Of a stretch of 64,000 nucleotides of DNA, positions 26,376 through 34,519 are shown piece by piece. The translations under genes and the position numbers were made by a program. The notes under the pieces were generated by a model, which made no database searches, was not told the origin of the DNA, and saw nothing but the letters and a program-made list of their open reading frames with translations. The stretch comes from Novosphingobium sp. SG751A. Lineage in GTDB: Bacteria > Pseudomonadota > Alphaproteobacteria > Sphingomonadales > Sphingomonadaceae. Each line of letters starts with the position of its first letter. The stretch's first letter is position 1. The DNA lies in contig NZ_JABGCB010000003.1 of NCBI RefSeq assembly GCF_013149295.1, forward strand, positions 120,631-184,630, in the 5' to 3' direction.

Positions 26376-27520
26376 GGCTGCACCAGTGCCGGAAGGCCCA
26401 GCATCTCGCGCTTTTCCGCATCGGTCAGGAAACCGGCAGCGTTGATCTGGCTCCACAGCGCCTGCCGGTCCTCGGCCAGCGCGGGGATGCGATCAAGGTC
26501 GATGGCCAGACGCGCATCGGGGAACCATGTCTCCAGCCCCTCGGCAATGGCGGAGAGCAGCTTGTCGGCCAGCGGCAGCAGCGTCAGCCGCCAGAGCGCC
26601 TTGTTGGCCTCCTTGTAATTGTTGTAGGTGCTGTCACCGGGCAGGCCCAACAGCATCGGCGGCACGCCAAAGGCCAGCGCGATGTCGCGCGCGGCGGCCG
26701 ATTTCAGTGCGGCGAAATCCATGTCGGCGGGCGACATCGACATCGACTGCCATTTGAGGCCCCCTTCGAGCAGCATCGGCCGCCCGGCATTGGGAGAGCC
26801 GGAAAAGACCCGGTTCAATTCCTCGCGCAGCCGGTCGAACTGTTCGCCCGAAAGGCCCGCGCCATTGCCCGCATCATAGACCAGCGCCCCTGAAGGCCGC
26901 GCCGCATTTTCCAGCAGGGACCGGTTCCAGTTGGCCGCCGCATTATGCGTGGCCACCGCCTGATCCGCCGCGCCAAGGCAGCCCGCGCCATAATGATCGT
27001 CGCCGGGATGATAGCCTTTGATATGGATGATATTGGGCGAGGCATCGGCATCGCACATCGGGATCGTCATCGAGCGGTCGCCCACGCGATAGGTGATCCC
27101 CGTGGGCCAGCCGTCATTGCCGAACGCCAGCGTCACGCGCTCCGGGCGCAGGGCGAAGAGTTCGACCGGATAGCCCAGCCCGTCCTTCAGGATCTGCACA
27201 TAGGCATTGCCGTGAAGCAGCAACTGGCTGGCCAGCGTTTCGAGCAGCGATTGCCCCGCCGAAGTTTCCAGCACCAGCATGGCCAGCGATGGATCGGTCG
27301 GCGCCAGCGGCGCCCCGGCAATGCCATCGGCCACCAGTCGTACCGCGCGATGCGCCACCGGGTTTTCCAGATAGGCATGGCGCACCGCACGGTGATAATC
27401 GAAGGGCAGCCGCCCCCCTCCGCTCTCACCAAACATCCATGGCGAGACATAGGATTGGGCCAGCGGCACACGGGCTCCCTTGCCCTTGAAGGCGGAAGCG
27501 ATTGTTTCAAGGAAGGTCAT
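26372..27520 (-). CDS. GTA portal protein (gp3-like)
   Basis: An HK97-type portal of 382 residues that forms the dodecameric DNA channel. Typical features are VAHRAVRLVADGIAGAPLA, LLLHGNAYVQILKDG, NIIHIKGYHPGDDHYGAGCL and the C-terminal helix GLETWFPDARLAIDLDRIPALAEDRQALW. The ATG at 27520 (MTFLETIASAFKG) gives the family N-terminus; an upstream in-frame ATG adds 18 unlikely residues. Confidence 0.92.
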   Translation of the reverse strand: MTFLETIASAFKGKGARVPLAQSYVSPWMFGESGGGRLPFDYHRAVRHAYLENPVAHRAVRLVADGIAGAPLAPTDPSLAMLVLETSAGQSLLETLASQLLLHGNAYVQILKDGLGYPVELFALRPERVTLAFGNDGWPTGITYRVGDRSMTIPMCDADASPNIIHIKGYHPGDDHYGAGCLGAADQAVATHNAAANWNRSLLENAARPSGALVYDAGNGAGLSGEQFDRLREELNRVFSGSPNAGRPMLLEGGLKWQSMSMSPADMDFAALKSAAARDIALAFGVPPMLLGLPGDSTYNNYKEANKALWRLTLLPLADKLLSAIAEGLETWFPDARLAIDLDRIPALAEDRQALWSQINAAGFLTDAEKREMLGLPALVQP

Positions 27521-27557
27521 GGGATCGCCTTTCAAAACAAGTGGTTGGGCGAAAATG

Positions 27558-28883
27558 TTACAGATCGAGCACACGCGGCGGCGCGCGGGTGGAAAGCATC
27601 AGTTCGGTCAGCGCCCAGACGGCGGCATCGGCCCGGTCGGGTGAGCGGCCCGGCCCCTGATAGGCCCCGCCCGACACCAGACCGCAAAGCTGGTCCTCCA
27701 GCGCGGGGAAGGCCCCGACATGGCGCACCCGCCCCGTTTCATAGAGCGCGGCCACCGGTTCGGCCCGCGCCGTCTTGCCCACGCTGGCATGGACCAGCCG
27801 GATGGGCAGGGCGATGCAGGCGGCGCGCAGCACGCTTTCCACCATCGCCCCGCCTTGGTTGGCCTCGGCCACAACGCGGTCGGCGCGCCATGTGGCGGCG
27901 GCCTCGGCCACCGCGCGGGCCCATTTTTCAGGGCTGGCGCGCTGGACAGTAGCGTCCGCAAGGATGCGCGCCACCCCATCCTCACCCAATTGCGCGACGA
28001 TGATCCCGCAGGCATCCCCCGCTGCCGAGGCCGGGGGATCGACCCCGATCACGGTGCGCACGGGTTCGGCTCCCGCGCAGGCCTCGCGTACGGTTTCGAT
28101 CATCGCGCGGGTCCAGAGCGCGCCCTCGATATCGGTCAGCAATTCGCCGTCCAATTCCTGCCGAGCCAAGGCGGAACGGCCAAAGCTGCGGCGCATATCC
28201 TTCAAAAACCGCGCGGGCAGGTTCGATAGATTGTCCTGCGTCCGGCCCCGCGTGACGATCGCATCCTCCTGATCCAGCAGTTGCATCAGCAAAGGCACCG
28301 CCCGCGGCGTGGTGGTGGCCAAAGCCTGAGGGTTTTCGCCAAGGCGCAGGCCCAGCAGGAGATTGTTCCAGCTTTGCTCGGCCCGCTGCGCTGCATTATC
28401 CCATTTGGCGATCTCGTCGCACCAGGCATGGCTGTGTTGCGGCCCGCGCAGGCTTTCGGGTTCGCCCGCCGAATAGATCGTCGCCTGCGCCCCGTTGGGC
28501 CAGACCAGCCGACGCAGCGACGGTTCGAACCGGGGCCGACGGCGCGGGGGAGAGCAGGTCAGAAGGCCGCTCTCGCCCTCGACCATCACCGCGCGGGCAT
28601 CGCCCAAGGACGCGCCCACCAAGGCAATCCGCGCATCGGGATTGTCGGTGGCCACGCGGCGAACCCATTCGGCCCCCAGCCGCGTCTTGCCAAACCCGCG
28701 CCCGGCCATCACCAGCCAGATCCGCCAGTCATCCTGCGGCGGCAATTGCTCGGGGCGTGCCCAAAGCTCCCAATGGTGGCGCAATTCGGCGCGTTCTGCC
28801 CCGGTCAGCACCGCCAGCGCCGCCAGCCTTTGTGCCATCGGCTGGGCCAGCAGGCATTCCAGCAGGCGCGGCTTACTGCTCAT
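27558..28883 (-). CDS. GTA terminase large subunit (gp2-like)
   Basis: A DNA packaging motor of 441 residues. The ATPase has the adapted Walker A MAGRGFGKTRLGAEW (residues about 59-73) and DEIAKW in the Walker B area. The RNase H-like nuclease has VIGVDPPASAAGDACGI, with the first catalytic Asp, and further acids near the C-terminus (SPDRADAAVWALTEL). The ATG at 28883 overlaps the end of the preceding gene by 11 bases. GTA terminases pack headfuls of random chromosomal DNA. Confidence 0.94.
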   Translation of the reverse strand: MSSKPRLLECLLAQPMAQRLAALAVLTGAERAELRHHWELWARPEQLPPQDDWRIWLVMAGRGFGKTRLGAEWVRRVATDNPDARIALVGASLGDARAVMVEGESGLLTCSPPRRRPRFEPSLRRLVWPNGAQATIYSAGEPESLRGPQHSHAWCDEIAKWDNAAQRAEQSWNNLLLGLRLGENPQALATTTPRAVPLLMQLLDQEDAIVTRGRTQDNLSNLPARFLKDMRRSFGRSALARQELDGELLTDIEGALWTRAMIETVREACAGAEPVRTVIGVDPPASAAGDACGIIVAQLGEDGVARILADATVQRASPEKWARAVAEAAATWRADRVVAEANQGGAMVESVLRAACIALPIRLVHASVGKTARAEPVAALYETGRVRHVGAFPALEDQLCGLVSGGAYQGPGRSPDRADAAVWALTELMLSTRAPPRVLDL

Positions 28884-29376
28884 CGGGCGCCTCCGTCCCT
28901 GCTTCCGCTCCGGCTTCCTTGGCGGCCAGCCAGCGCTCGCGCATCTTTTCCAGTTTCGCGTTGATTGAAGCGAGGATCGCATCGGCGTCCTCCTCCTCGC
29001 GGATGGCGCGTTCGCGGGCGACCGTCTCGCGGTGAGCGGCCAGCAGGCGCAGTGCGGTGGCATTGTCGAAACTGCGCGAGGCGCGCTTGGCGCCGGTCGG
29101 CGGTTTCAACTCGCCCACCCGCAGGCGGTAAAGCAGCGCCATTTCCAGCGCGTCATAACCTTCGCAAAGGGCCGAGCGCCAGGCGCGCGCAAATTCGGCA
29201 TCATGGCGGCGCGTGTCATAGACCACGCGGGTCGAAACCCCCGCCTTGGCCGACGAGGCCGTCACATTCGATGTCGCGGCCAGTTCGGCCAGAAAGATTG
29301 CGCTCCATCCGGCATGGGCGCACCGTGGAGGCGCCGTCAGCTCATCCTGACGGCGGGACTTGCGATTGTCCGCCAT
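28873..29376 (-). CDS. GTA small terminase-like protein (gp1-like)
   Basis: A 167-residue DNA-binding protein just upstream of the large terminase. A helix-turn-helix-like segment lies near residues 25-50 (AIFLAELAATSNVTASSAKAGVSTRVVYDTRRHDAEF), followed by a coiled-coil C-terminus (AHRETVARERAIREEEDADAILASINAKLEKMRERW). The ATG at 29376 is preferred. A GTG at 29439 gives 21 more residues but falls next to the likely transcription start. Confidence 0.72.
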   Translation of the reverse strand: MADNRKSRRQDELTAPPRCAHAGWSAIFLAELAATSNVTASSAKAGVSTRVVYDTRRHDAEFARAWRSALCEGYDALEMALLYRLRVGELKPPTGAKRASRSFDNATALRLLAAHRETVARERAIREEEDADAILASINAKLEKMRERWLAAKEAGAEAGTEAPDEQ

Positions 29377-29441
29377 AGTTTTGATCCATTGCTTGAAGGT
29401 TTTCGCGGCCGGAGCGACTCGGTCTTTCGCGATGTTCACTA

Positions 29442-29493
29442 TATGTACCCATTAAGCGTGACGATGTCAATGGAAAAGTGCCATATGGGTTAA
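29442..29493 (-). promoter_or_regulatory. Candidate promoter of the GTA cluster with CtrA-like half-site
   Basis: On the minus strand a perfect -35 TTGACA (forward 29465-29470) is followed after 17 bases by TACATA (forward 29442-29447), a weak -10. Upstream lies CTTAACCCAT (forward 29485-29494), close to the CtrA half-site TTAACCAT, and a second TTAA lies in the spacer. This places the transcription start about 60 bases before the small terminase ATG. CtrA control is a hypothesis. Confidence 0.5.
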
Positions 29494-29559
29494 GTGATCC
29501 GCGCTTGCCCATAGGCTCTGTGCTGGCTAAGCATCGCGGCGGATAGAAGGGGAAATCAG

Positions 29560-30210
29560 ATGCTTCGCCGCCTGTATGACTGGACTATGGGCAAGGCCGC
29601 CGGGCCGTTTGCCGAATATTGGCTCGCGCTTTTCGCCTTTGTCGAGGCCAGCTTCTTCCCCATTCCGCCGCATCCGGTGCTGGGGCTGATGTGCCTTGCC
29701 CGACCGGATCGGGCGATTCGTTATGCGATTATAACCACATTGGCTTCTGTGGCGGGTGGCCTGCTGGGTTATGCCATCGGCCATTTCGCCTTTGCTATGG
29801 TGGGTGAAAAGCTGCTCGATGCGCTGCATTTGACCGCCAGCTTCCCCTACGCGGCATGTAAATTGCGCGGCGAGGCGGGCTTTATCGCCATCATCGCCAA
29901 GGGCGCGACGCCGATCCCGTTCAAGCTTATCACCATCACGGCGGGCTTCATCGGCATGCCTATCGCCAAATTCCTGCTCGCCAGCGTGATCTCGCGCTCG
30001 ATCAGTTTCATGATCGTGGGCGTGCTGTTCCGCCTGTTCGGCGCGCCGATCAAGGCGTGGATCGACAAGTATCTCGCCGTGGCGGTGGCCGGGTTTATCG
30101 TGCTGGTGGTGGCCGGGTTTGTCGCCGCCGCTATGTTGGGCGGGCACAAGAGCGCTGTGGCCGATGAATGCACCGGGGTGACGATGGAAACGTTGACGCA
30201 GGTAAAGTGA
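29560..30210 (+). CDS. DedA/YqaA family inner membrane protein
   Basis: A 216-residue SNARE-associated (DedA superfamily) protein, YqaA-type. It has several membrane segments (residues about 20-40, 60-85, 130-155 and 170-200). The family signature covers FVEASFFPIPPHPVLGLMCLA and the FIAIIAKGATPIPFKLITITAGFIGM re-entrant region. DedA proteins help with lipid flipping and envelope homeostasis. The ATG follows AGGGGAAATC. It is divergent from the GTA cluster and not part of it. Confidence 0.87.
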   Translation: MLRRLYDWTMGKAAGPFAEYWLALFAFVEASFFPIPPHPVLGLMCLARPDRAIRYAIITTLASVAGGLLGYAIGHFAFAMVGEKLLDALHLTASFPYAACKLRGEAGFIAIIAKGATPIPFKLITITAGFIGMPIAKFLLASVISRSISFMIVGVLFRLFGAPIKAWIDKYLAVAVAGFIVLVVAGFVAAAMLGGHKSAVADECTGVTMETLTQVK

Positions 30211-30285
30211 AGTTTGCCTCCGGCGGGCAAAGGGCGGGGGCCCTTTGCAATCCCGTTAATGGGGTGGCGTCAAACCGATACAAAT

Positions 30286-30321
30286 AAAGCCTGCGGCGCA
30301 TTCAATGGCGCCGCAGGCTTT
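30286..30321. terminator. Bidirectional terminator between yqaA-like and spt genes
   Basis: AAAGCCTGCGGCGC (30286-30299) and GCGCCGCAGGCTTT (30308-30321) form a perfect 14-bp stem, with AT-rich tails on both sides (TAATTTTT on the right). It separates two convergent genes. Confidence 0.9.
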
Positions 30322-30388
30322 AATTTTTCAACATTGCGTCCAACACAAAACGCCGAACCCGATGCGCAACAAAGACAGTAACGGGAGC

Positions 30389-30408
30389 GCGAGGGACGAG
30401 TCCCTCGC
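30389..30408. other. Near-perfect palindrome next to the spt stop
   Basis: GCGAGGGAC (30389-30397), GA, GTCCCTCGC (30400-30408) lies 13 bases beyond the spt stop. It has no T-run on the minus strand and may protect the mRNA end or act with the next terminator. Confidence 0.5.
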
Positions 30409-30420
30409 ATCTTTAACCCC

Positions 30421-31620
30421 TTAAATAATCCCGACCTTCTTACCGGCCCGCTCAAACATGCCGATAATCGTCTGCACCTGCTCGGCCGAATGCGCGGCGC
30501 ACAGCGAGCAGCGCAGCAGCGTCATGCCGGCCGGCGTTGCCGGGGGCCGCGCCAGGTTCACATAGAGGCCTTCGTGCAGCAGCGCTTCCCACATGGCCGC
30601 GCCGCGCTCCAGATCGGGCATGATCACCGAGATGATCGCCGATTGCGGCGTCTCGGTGCCAAGCTTGAACCCACGCTCGCGCAGGCCGCCATGCAGCACG
30701 CGCGAATTTTCCCACAGGTGGGCGCGCTTGTCGGCAGCATGCATCAGCTTGCGCACGCTGGTCGCAGCCGTTGCCACAACCGAGGGGGGCAGCGAAGCCG
30801 TGAACACATAGGGACGGCAGACCAGACGCATGATCTCGAACTTGGGATGGTTCGAAACACAGAAGCCGCCGACCGTGCCGACCGACTTGGAGAAGGTGCC
30901 GATCACGAAATCGACCTGATCCAGCACGCCCTGCTCTTCGGCTACGCCGCGCCCGTTGGGGCCGATAAAGCCCATAGAGTGGGCCTCGTCCACCAGCACC
31001 ATCGCGCCATATTTCTTGGCGACCGCGATCATTTCCTTGAGCGGGGCAATATCGCCCAGCATCGAATAGACGCCTTCGAGCACGACCAGAATGCCCGCGC
31101 CTTCGGGAATGCGCTTGAGGCGCTTTTCCATCGCCTCGATGTCATTGTGCTTGAAGGGTACGACTTCGGCATCGCCCATCTTGCACCCGTCCCAGATGGA
31201 CGCGTGGCTGTCGATGTCGAGGATGATGTAATCACCCTTGCCCGCAATCGTGCTGATGATGCCCAGATTGGCCTGATAGCCGGTCGAGAACACCATGGCA
31301 TGATCCATGGCGTAGAATTCGCAAAGCGCCTGCTCGACCGCCTTGTGCCCGGCATAGGTGCCGTTCAGCACGCGGCTGCCCGTGGTGCCCGATCCGAAAT
31401 CGTCCAGCGCCTGCTTGCCCGCAGCAATCACGTCCGGGTCGAACGTCATGCCCATATAGTTGTAGGTGCCGAGCAGGATCGTCTCGCGCCCGTTGCACAG
31501 GGCCACCGTTGGCGAGATCACCTTTTCCATCACCAGCCCGAAAGGATCGGTTACGCCTGTGGACAGAAGATCCGTCCGCATCTGGATCAAGGGATCGAAT
31601 TTAGAAAAAAGATCAGTCAT
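30421..31620 (-). CDS. spt: Serine palmitoyltransferase
   Basis: A PLP alpha-oxoamine synthase of 399 residues that condenses L-serine with palmitoyl-CoA (or acyl-ACP) to 3-ketodihydrosphingosine, the first step of sphingolipid synthesis. PLP residues are seen: Lys245 in GTFSKSVGTVGG, His139 in DIDSHASIWDG, and Asp211 and His214 in LVDEAHSMG. Each lies 20 residues before its equivalent in the Sphingomonas paucimobilis enzyme. The RPPATPAGMTLLRCSLCAAH region also matches that soluble homodimeric enzyme. The ATG lies four bases before the acp stop read-out (TGAAGATG), so the two are coupled. Confidence 0.94.
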   Translation of the reverse strand: MTDLFSKFDPLIQMRTDLLSTGVTDPFGLVMEKVISPTVALCNGRETILLGTYNYMGMTFDPDVIAAGKQALDDFGSGTTGSRVLNGTYAGHKAVEQALCEFYAMDHAMVFSTGYQANLGIISTIAGKGDYIILDIDSHASIWDGCKMGDAEVVPFKHNDIEAMEKRLKRIPEGAGILVVLEGVYSMLGDIAPLKEMIAVAKKYGAMVLVDEAHSMGFIGPNGRGVAEEQGVLDQVDFVIGTFSKSVGTVGGFCVSNHPKFEIMRLVCRPYVFTASLPPSVVATAATSVRKLMHAADKRAHLWENSRVLHGGLRERGFKLGTETPQSAIISVIMPDLERGAAMWEALLHEGLYVNLARPPATPAGMTLLRCSLCAAHSAEQVQTIIGMFERAGKKVGII

Positions 31621-31622
31621 CT

Positions 31623-31862
31623 TCAACCCTTGAGCTTGACCACGGCATCGACGAGCTGGCCATAGGTTTCGATTTCGGCCTGCTGGTTCATCGAAATGAT
31701 GATGTCAAACTCGTCCTCGATGGCGGCCACGAAATCCATCACCGTCAGGCTGTCAAATTCCAGATCGCCGGCAAAGCTGGTGGCGTCGGAAATGGCGATG
31801 CCCTTCTTGTTGAAAGGCTCGATCAGCGCGGCGATCTTTTCGCTGGTGGCGGCGCGGTCCAT
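31623..31862 (-). CDS. Acyl carrier protein of the sphingolipid cluster
   Basis: A 79-residue specialised acyl carrier protein. The phosphopantetheine serine is Ser38 in LEFDSLTVMDFVAAIEDEF, a DSL motif with an acidic helix II. It lies directly upstream of spt in one transcript, the arrangement found for a sphingolipid-specific ACP in other alphaproteobacteria. It probably supplies acyl chains or products to the ketosphinganine step. It is distinct from the housekeeping acpP, which has a different sequence and context. Confidence 0.87.
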   Translation of the reverse strand: MDRAATSEKIAALIEPFNKKGIAISDATSFAGDLEFDSLTVMDFVAAIEDEFDIIISMNQQAEIETYGQLVDAVVKLKG

Positions 31863-31940
31863 GCAAGATTCCTTATGCAAATGCGGTGTTGGCCCTCTGG
31901 CCGACAATTGCGGCGCAAAAGCGGCGGCGCGGGGCAAATG

Positions 31941-32318
31941 TCAAGCGGGCGCGTTGTCCAGCAGCCGTTTGACCGCCGCCATGAAGGGCCCGATCGAAAC
32001 CGGCTTGGCCAGATAGCCGTCGGCGCCCGCCTCGCGGATGCGCTCCTCGTCGCCCTTTCCGGCATAGGCCGTCACCGCCAGCACCGGAATGGCGCGCAGC
32101 AAGGGATCGGCCTTGGCCCCCTCGATCAGCTCCAGCCCCGAGATATTGGGCAACTGGATGTCCATGATCATCAGATTGGGCACAAAGGCCCGCGCCTTGT
32201 CCAGCGCCTCCAGCCCATCGCCCACCGGCTCGACGGTAAAGCCCTGACTCTTCAAAACATCGCAGAACAGCTTGCGATTGAGGTCATTGTCCTCGACAAC
32301 CATAATTCGCTTTGCCAT
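31941..32318 (-). CDS. divK: Single-domain response regulator, DivK-like
   Basis: A 125-residue receiver domain without output. Phospho-acceptor Asp53 (MIMDIQLPNISG), acidic pair Glu9/Asp10, Thr83 (VTAYA) and Lys105 (YLAKPVS) are present. The sequence is of the DivK type, which in Caulobacter controls the DivJ/PleC-CckA-CtrA pathway. The DUF3572 gene that often accompanies divK lies divergently. CtrA is 7 kb away in the window. The symbol rests on similarity and context. Confidence 0.82.
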   Translation of the reverse strand: MAKRIMVVEDNDLNRKLFCDVLKSQGFTVEPVGDGLEALDKARAFVPNLMIMDIQLPNISGLELIEGAKADPLLRAIPVLAVTAYAGKGDEERIREAGADGYLAKPVSIGPFMAAVKRLLDNAPA

Positions 32319-32390
32319 GCGCCTGCCTGTGATCGTAATGCGTTCGGGCCAAGGCTCTAGGACCTAACAAGGGGGCTGACAATTCTGCGC

Positions 32391-32684
32391 ATGGTAAAAG
32401 TCGATGATGGAGAGCCCGAAAGTCTGGCTCTGGCTGCTTTGGGCTGGATTTTGTCTGATGACGATCATGCCGACCGTCTGCTGGCGCTGACCGGGGTGAG
32501 CCCGGAGGAATTGCGCGAAAGGATCGGCGAGCGCGTGGTGCTGGCCGCGATATTGGAGTTTGTTTTGAGCCACGAACCTGATCTGATCGCCTGCGCCGAT
32601 GCGCTGGGCGTGCCGCCCAAAGCTTTGGAAAAGGCCCATGGCGCGCTGGCCGCGCCGATGGATGATGCGGATTGGGGGGCATGA
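32391..32684 (+). CDS. DUF3572 family protein
   Basis: A 97-residue, mostly helical acidic protein with the DUF3572 pattern (ESLALAALGWILSDDDHADRLLALTG and FVLSHEPDLIACADALGV). This family is common next to divK in alphaproteobacteria, but its function is unknown. The stop overlaps the HAD gene start (ATGA). Confidence 0.8.
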   Translation: MVKVDDGEPESLALAALGWILSDDDHADRLLALTGVSPEELRERIGERVVLAAILEFVLSHEPDLIACADALGVPPKALEKAHGALAAPMDDADWGA

Positions 32685-33313
32685 TGGCGCGCCCTCTGGT
32701 CATTTCCGATTGCGACGAGGTGCTGCTGCACATGATCGCCCCTTTCCGCGACTGGCTGGGCGAGACGCAGGGCGTCACCTTCACCATGAACGGCAATGAT
32801 TTCTCGCGCTCGATGCATTACGCTGATGGATCGGCGGTGCCGGGGGCGGAGATGTGGCGCCTGCTGGGCGCTTTCTTCGACACCGAAATGCATCGCCAGT
32901 CGCCCATCGCGGGCGCGATCGAGGGCATGACGGCATTGTCGCGCGACGCCGATATCGTGATCCTGACCAATCTGGAGGATCACCGGCAAGAGGCCCGCAC
33001 AAGGCAATTGGCCGATCATGGGCTGAACATCCGCGTGTTCACCAACCAAGGCCCCAAAGGCCCGGCGATTCGCGCGATCCTTGACGAATACCGCCCCAGC
33101 CGCGCGGTGTTCATCGACGATATCGCCCAGCATCACGGCTCGGCATCCGAGGTGACGCCCGACATTGCCCGCCTGCATCTTTGCGGCGAGCCTCTGCTTG
33201 CCCCACATATCACTTGTGCTTTCACCCAAGGCCATGCTCACGCCCGGATCGACGATTGGGCCAGCGCCTTGCCTTGGCTGACGGCCCAACTCCATGGAGA
33301 CACCAATGACTGA
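32681..33313 (+). CDS. HAD-superfamily hydrolase
   Basis: A 210-residue haloacid dehalogenase-like protein, probably a phosphatase. Motif I is degenerate: ISDCDEVLLHM has Asp-x-Asp spacing (D-C-D) and should be active. Motif II is VILTNLEDHRQ (T/N), and motif IV appears as VFIDDIAQHHG. A cap follows motif I. The ATG at 32681 overlaps the DUF3572 stop. The next gene begins just before its end. Substrate unknown. Confidence 0.82.
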   Translation: MMARPLVISDCDEVLLHMIAPFRDWLGETQGVTFTMNGNDFSRSMHYADGSAVPGAEMWRLLGAFFDTEMHRQSPIAGAIEGMTALSRDADIVILTNLEDHRQEARTRQLADHGLNIRVFTNQGPKGPAIRAILDEYRPSRAVFIDDIAQHHGSASEVTPDIARLHLCGEPLLAPHITCAFTQGHAHARIDDWASALPWLTAQLHGDTND

Positions 33314-33770
33314 TTCTGTTGAAGCTCGCCTGACCGAACTGGGCCTTACCCTGCCGGTCGCGGCCGCGCCTGTTGCGGCCTATGTGCCGGTGGTCGAGGC
33401 TGGCGGGCTTGCCCACGTTTCGGGGCAATTGCCTTTCATCGATGGCGCTCTGGTAAAGGGACGCCTTGGCGAAAACGTGACCACCGAGGAAGGTTATGCC
33501 GCCGCGCGCGCCTGCGGCCTGATGCTGCTGGCCCAATTGAAGGCCGCGCTGGGCAGCCTCGACCGCGTTGAACGTATTGTGAAGCTGGGCGCTTTCATCA
33601 ATTCGACCGGCGATTACACCGACCAGCCCAAGGTGGCCAATGGCGTCAGCGAGCTGATGGTCGCGGTCTTTGGCGACGCCGGCAAGCATGCCCGCAGCGC
33701 GGTGGGCGTGCCGGTTCTGCCGCTGGGCGCGGCGGTTGAGGTGGACGCTATCGTGGCGATCAAGGCCTGA
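33306..33770 (+). CDS. RidA family protein
   Basis: A 154-residue YjgF/YER057c/UK114-type protein, which hydrolyses reactive enamines and imines from PLP enzymes. The strand pattern HVSGQLPFIDGALVKGRLGENV and the C-terminal HARSAVGVPVLPLGAAVEVDAIVA, with the substrate-binding Arg in RSAVG, are typical. It is slightly longer than canonical RidA (about 130) and belongs to a larger subgroup. The ATG at 33306 follows GGAGACACC; the stop is two bases before the GDPD gene. Confidence 0.9.
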   Translation: MTDSVEARLTELGLTLPVAAAPVAAYVPVVEAGGLAHVSGQLPFIDGALVKGRLGENVTTEEGYAAARACGLMLLAQLKAALGSLDRVERIVKLGAFINSTGDYTDQPKVANGVSELMVAVFGDAGKHARSAVGVPVLPLGAAVEVDAIVAIKA

Positions 33771-33772
33771 GG

Positions 33773-34519
33773 ATGACGGAAAGGGCCGATTGGCTGCGCG
33801 GGGCGGTGATCGCCCATCGGGGCCTGCATGATATGGCCCGATCCGGCGAACAATGGATGGGCCATTGGGCGGAGAACACACTCTCCGCCTTCACCTGTGC
33901 CATCGCGGCCGGATATGGCATCGAATGCGATGTCCGGCTGGCGGGCGACGGCACTGTGGTGGTGTTTCACGATGCCACGCTGGACCGGCTGACTCATGCC
34001 AAGGGGCCGGTGAAGGATCATGGCATGGAGGTGCTTTCGCGCCTGCCGATTGCCGGAACGCGCGATGTGATCCCCACGCTGGAGCAGATGCTGGAACTGG
34101 TGGCGGGCCGGGTGCCGCTGCTGATCGAGATCAAGCTGGAAAAGCGCGAGGATCCGGCGCCTCTGTGTGAAAGCGTGGCAAGGGCGCTGGCCGATTATGC
34201 CGGGCCGGTGGCGGTCATGAGTTTCGATTCGCGCGCGCCGCGCTGGTTTGCGCAAAACGCGCCCGATGTGTTGCGCGGCTTGGTGCTGGAGGCGCGCGAT
34301 ATGCGCGGCTGGCGCGCGAAATGGCTGATGCCGCGCCGGTTTTCTGCCGCAGAAATAGAGTTCCTCGCCGTGGATATTCGCGGTTTGCCCGATGATACAG
34401 TTGCGCATTGGCGCGAATCATGGCCCATCGCCACATGGACGGTGCGCCGGGCCATCCAGCGCGAAGTGGCGTTGGACCATGCCGATGCGCTGATTGCCGA
34501 AGGAGATGGTCTGGCGTGA
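33773..34519 (+). CDS. Glycerophosphodiester phosphodiesterase
   Basis: A 248-residue GDPD that releases glycerol-3-phosphate from deacylated phospholipids. The TIM-barrel motifs are IAHRGLHDMARSG (His/Arg), ENTLSAFTCAIAAGYGIECDVRLAGDGTVVVFHDATLDRLT (metal-binding Glu/Asp and second His) and PLLIEIKLEK. There is no signal peptide, so it acts in the cytoplasm. It is translationally coupled to the next gene (GTGA). Confidence 0.92.
   Translation: MTERADWLRGAVIAHRGLHDMARSGEQWMGHWAENTLSAFTCAIAAGYGIECDVRLAGDGTVVVFHDATLDRLTHAKGPVKDHGMEVLSRLPIAGTRDVIPTLEQMLELVAGRVPLLIEIKLEKREDPAPLCESVARALADYAGPVAVMSFDSRAPRWFAQNAPDVLRGLVLEARDMRGWRAKWLMPRRFSAAEIEFLAVDIRGLPDDTVAHWRESWPIATWTVRRAIQREVALDHADALIAEGDGLA

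Larger units (their letters stand above)
15275..29376 (-). mobile_element. Gene transfer agent (RcGTA-like) structural cluster
   Basis: Eighteen phage-like genes in the order of the Rhodobacter capsulatus GTA: terminases, portal, protease, capsid, connectors, tail tube, chaperones, tape measure, distal tail, hub, peptidase and baseplate, then a DUF2793 gene. All are on one strand, tightly packed, with many ATGA overlaps. There is no integrase, repressor, replication or lysis gene, which sets a GTA apart from a prophage. All reading frames look intact, so the particle may still be made. GTAs pack random host DNA and deliver it to related cells. Confidence 0.9.

Noticed and set aside
15275..29376. 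Active prophage
   Set aside because: No integrase, repressor, replication, holin or att site was seen, and the gene order follows the Rhodobacter GTA.
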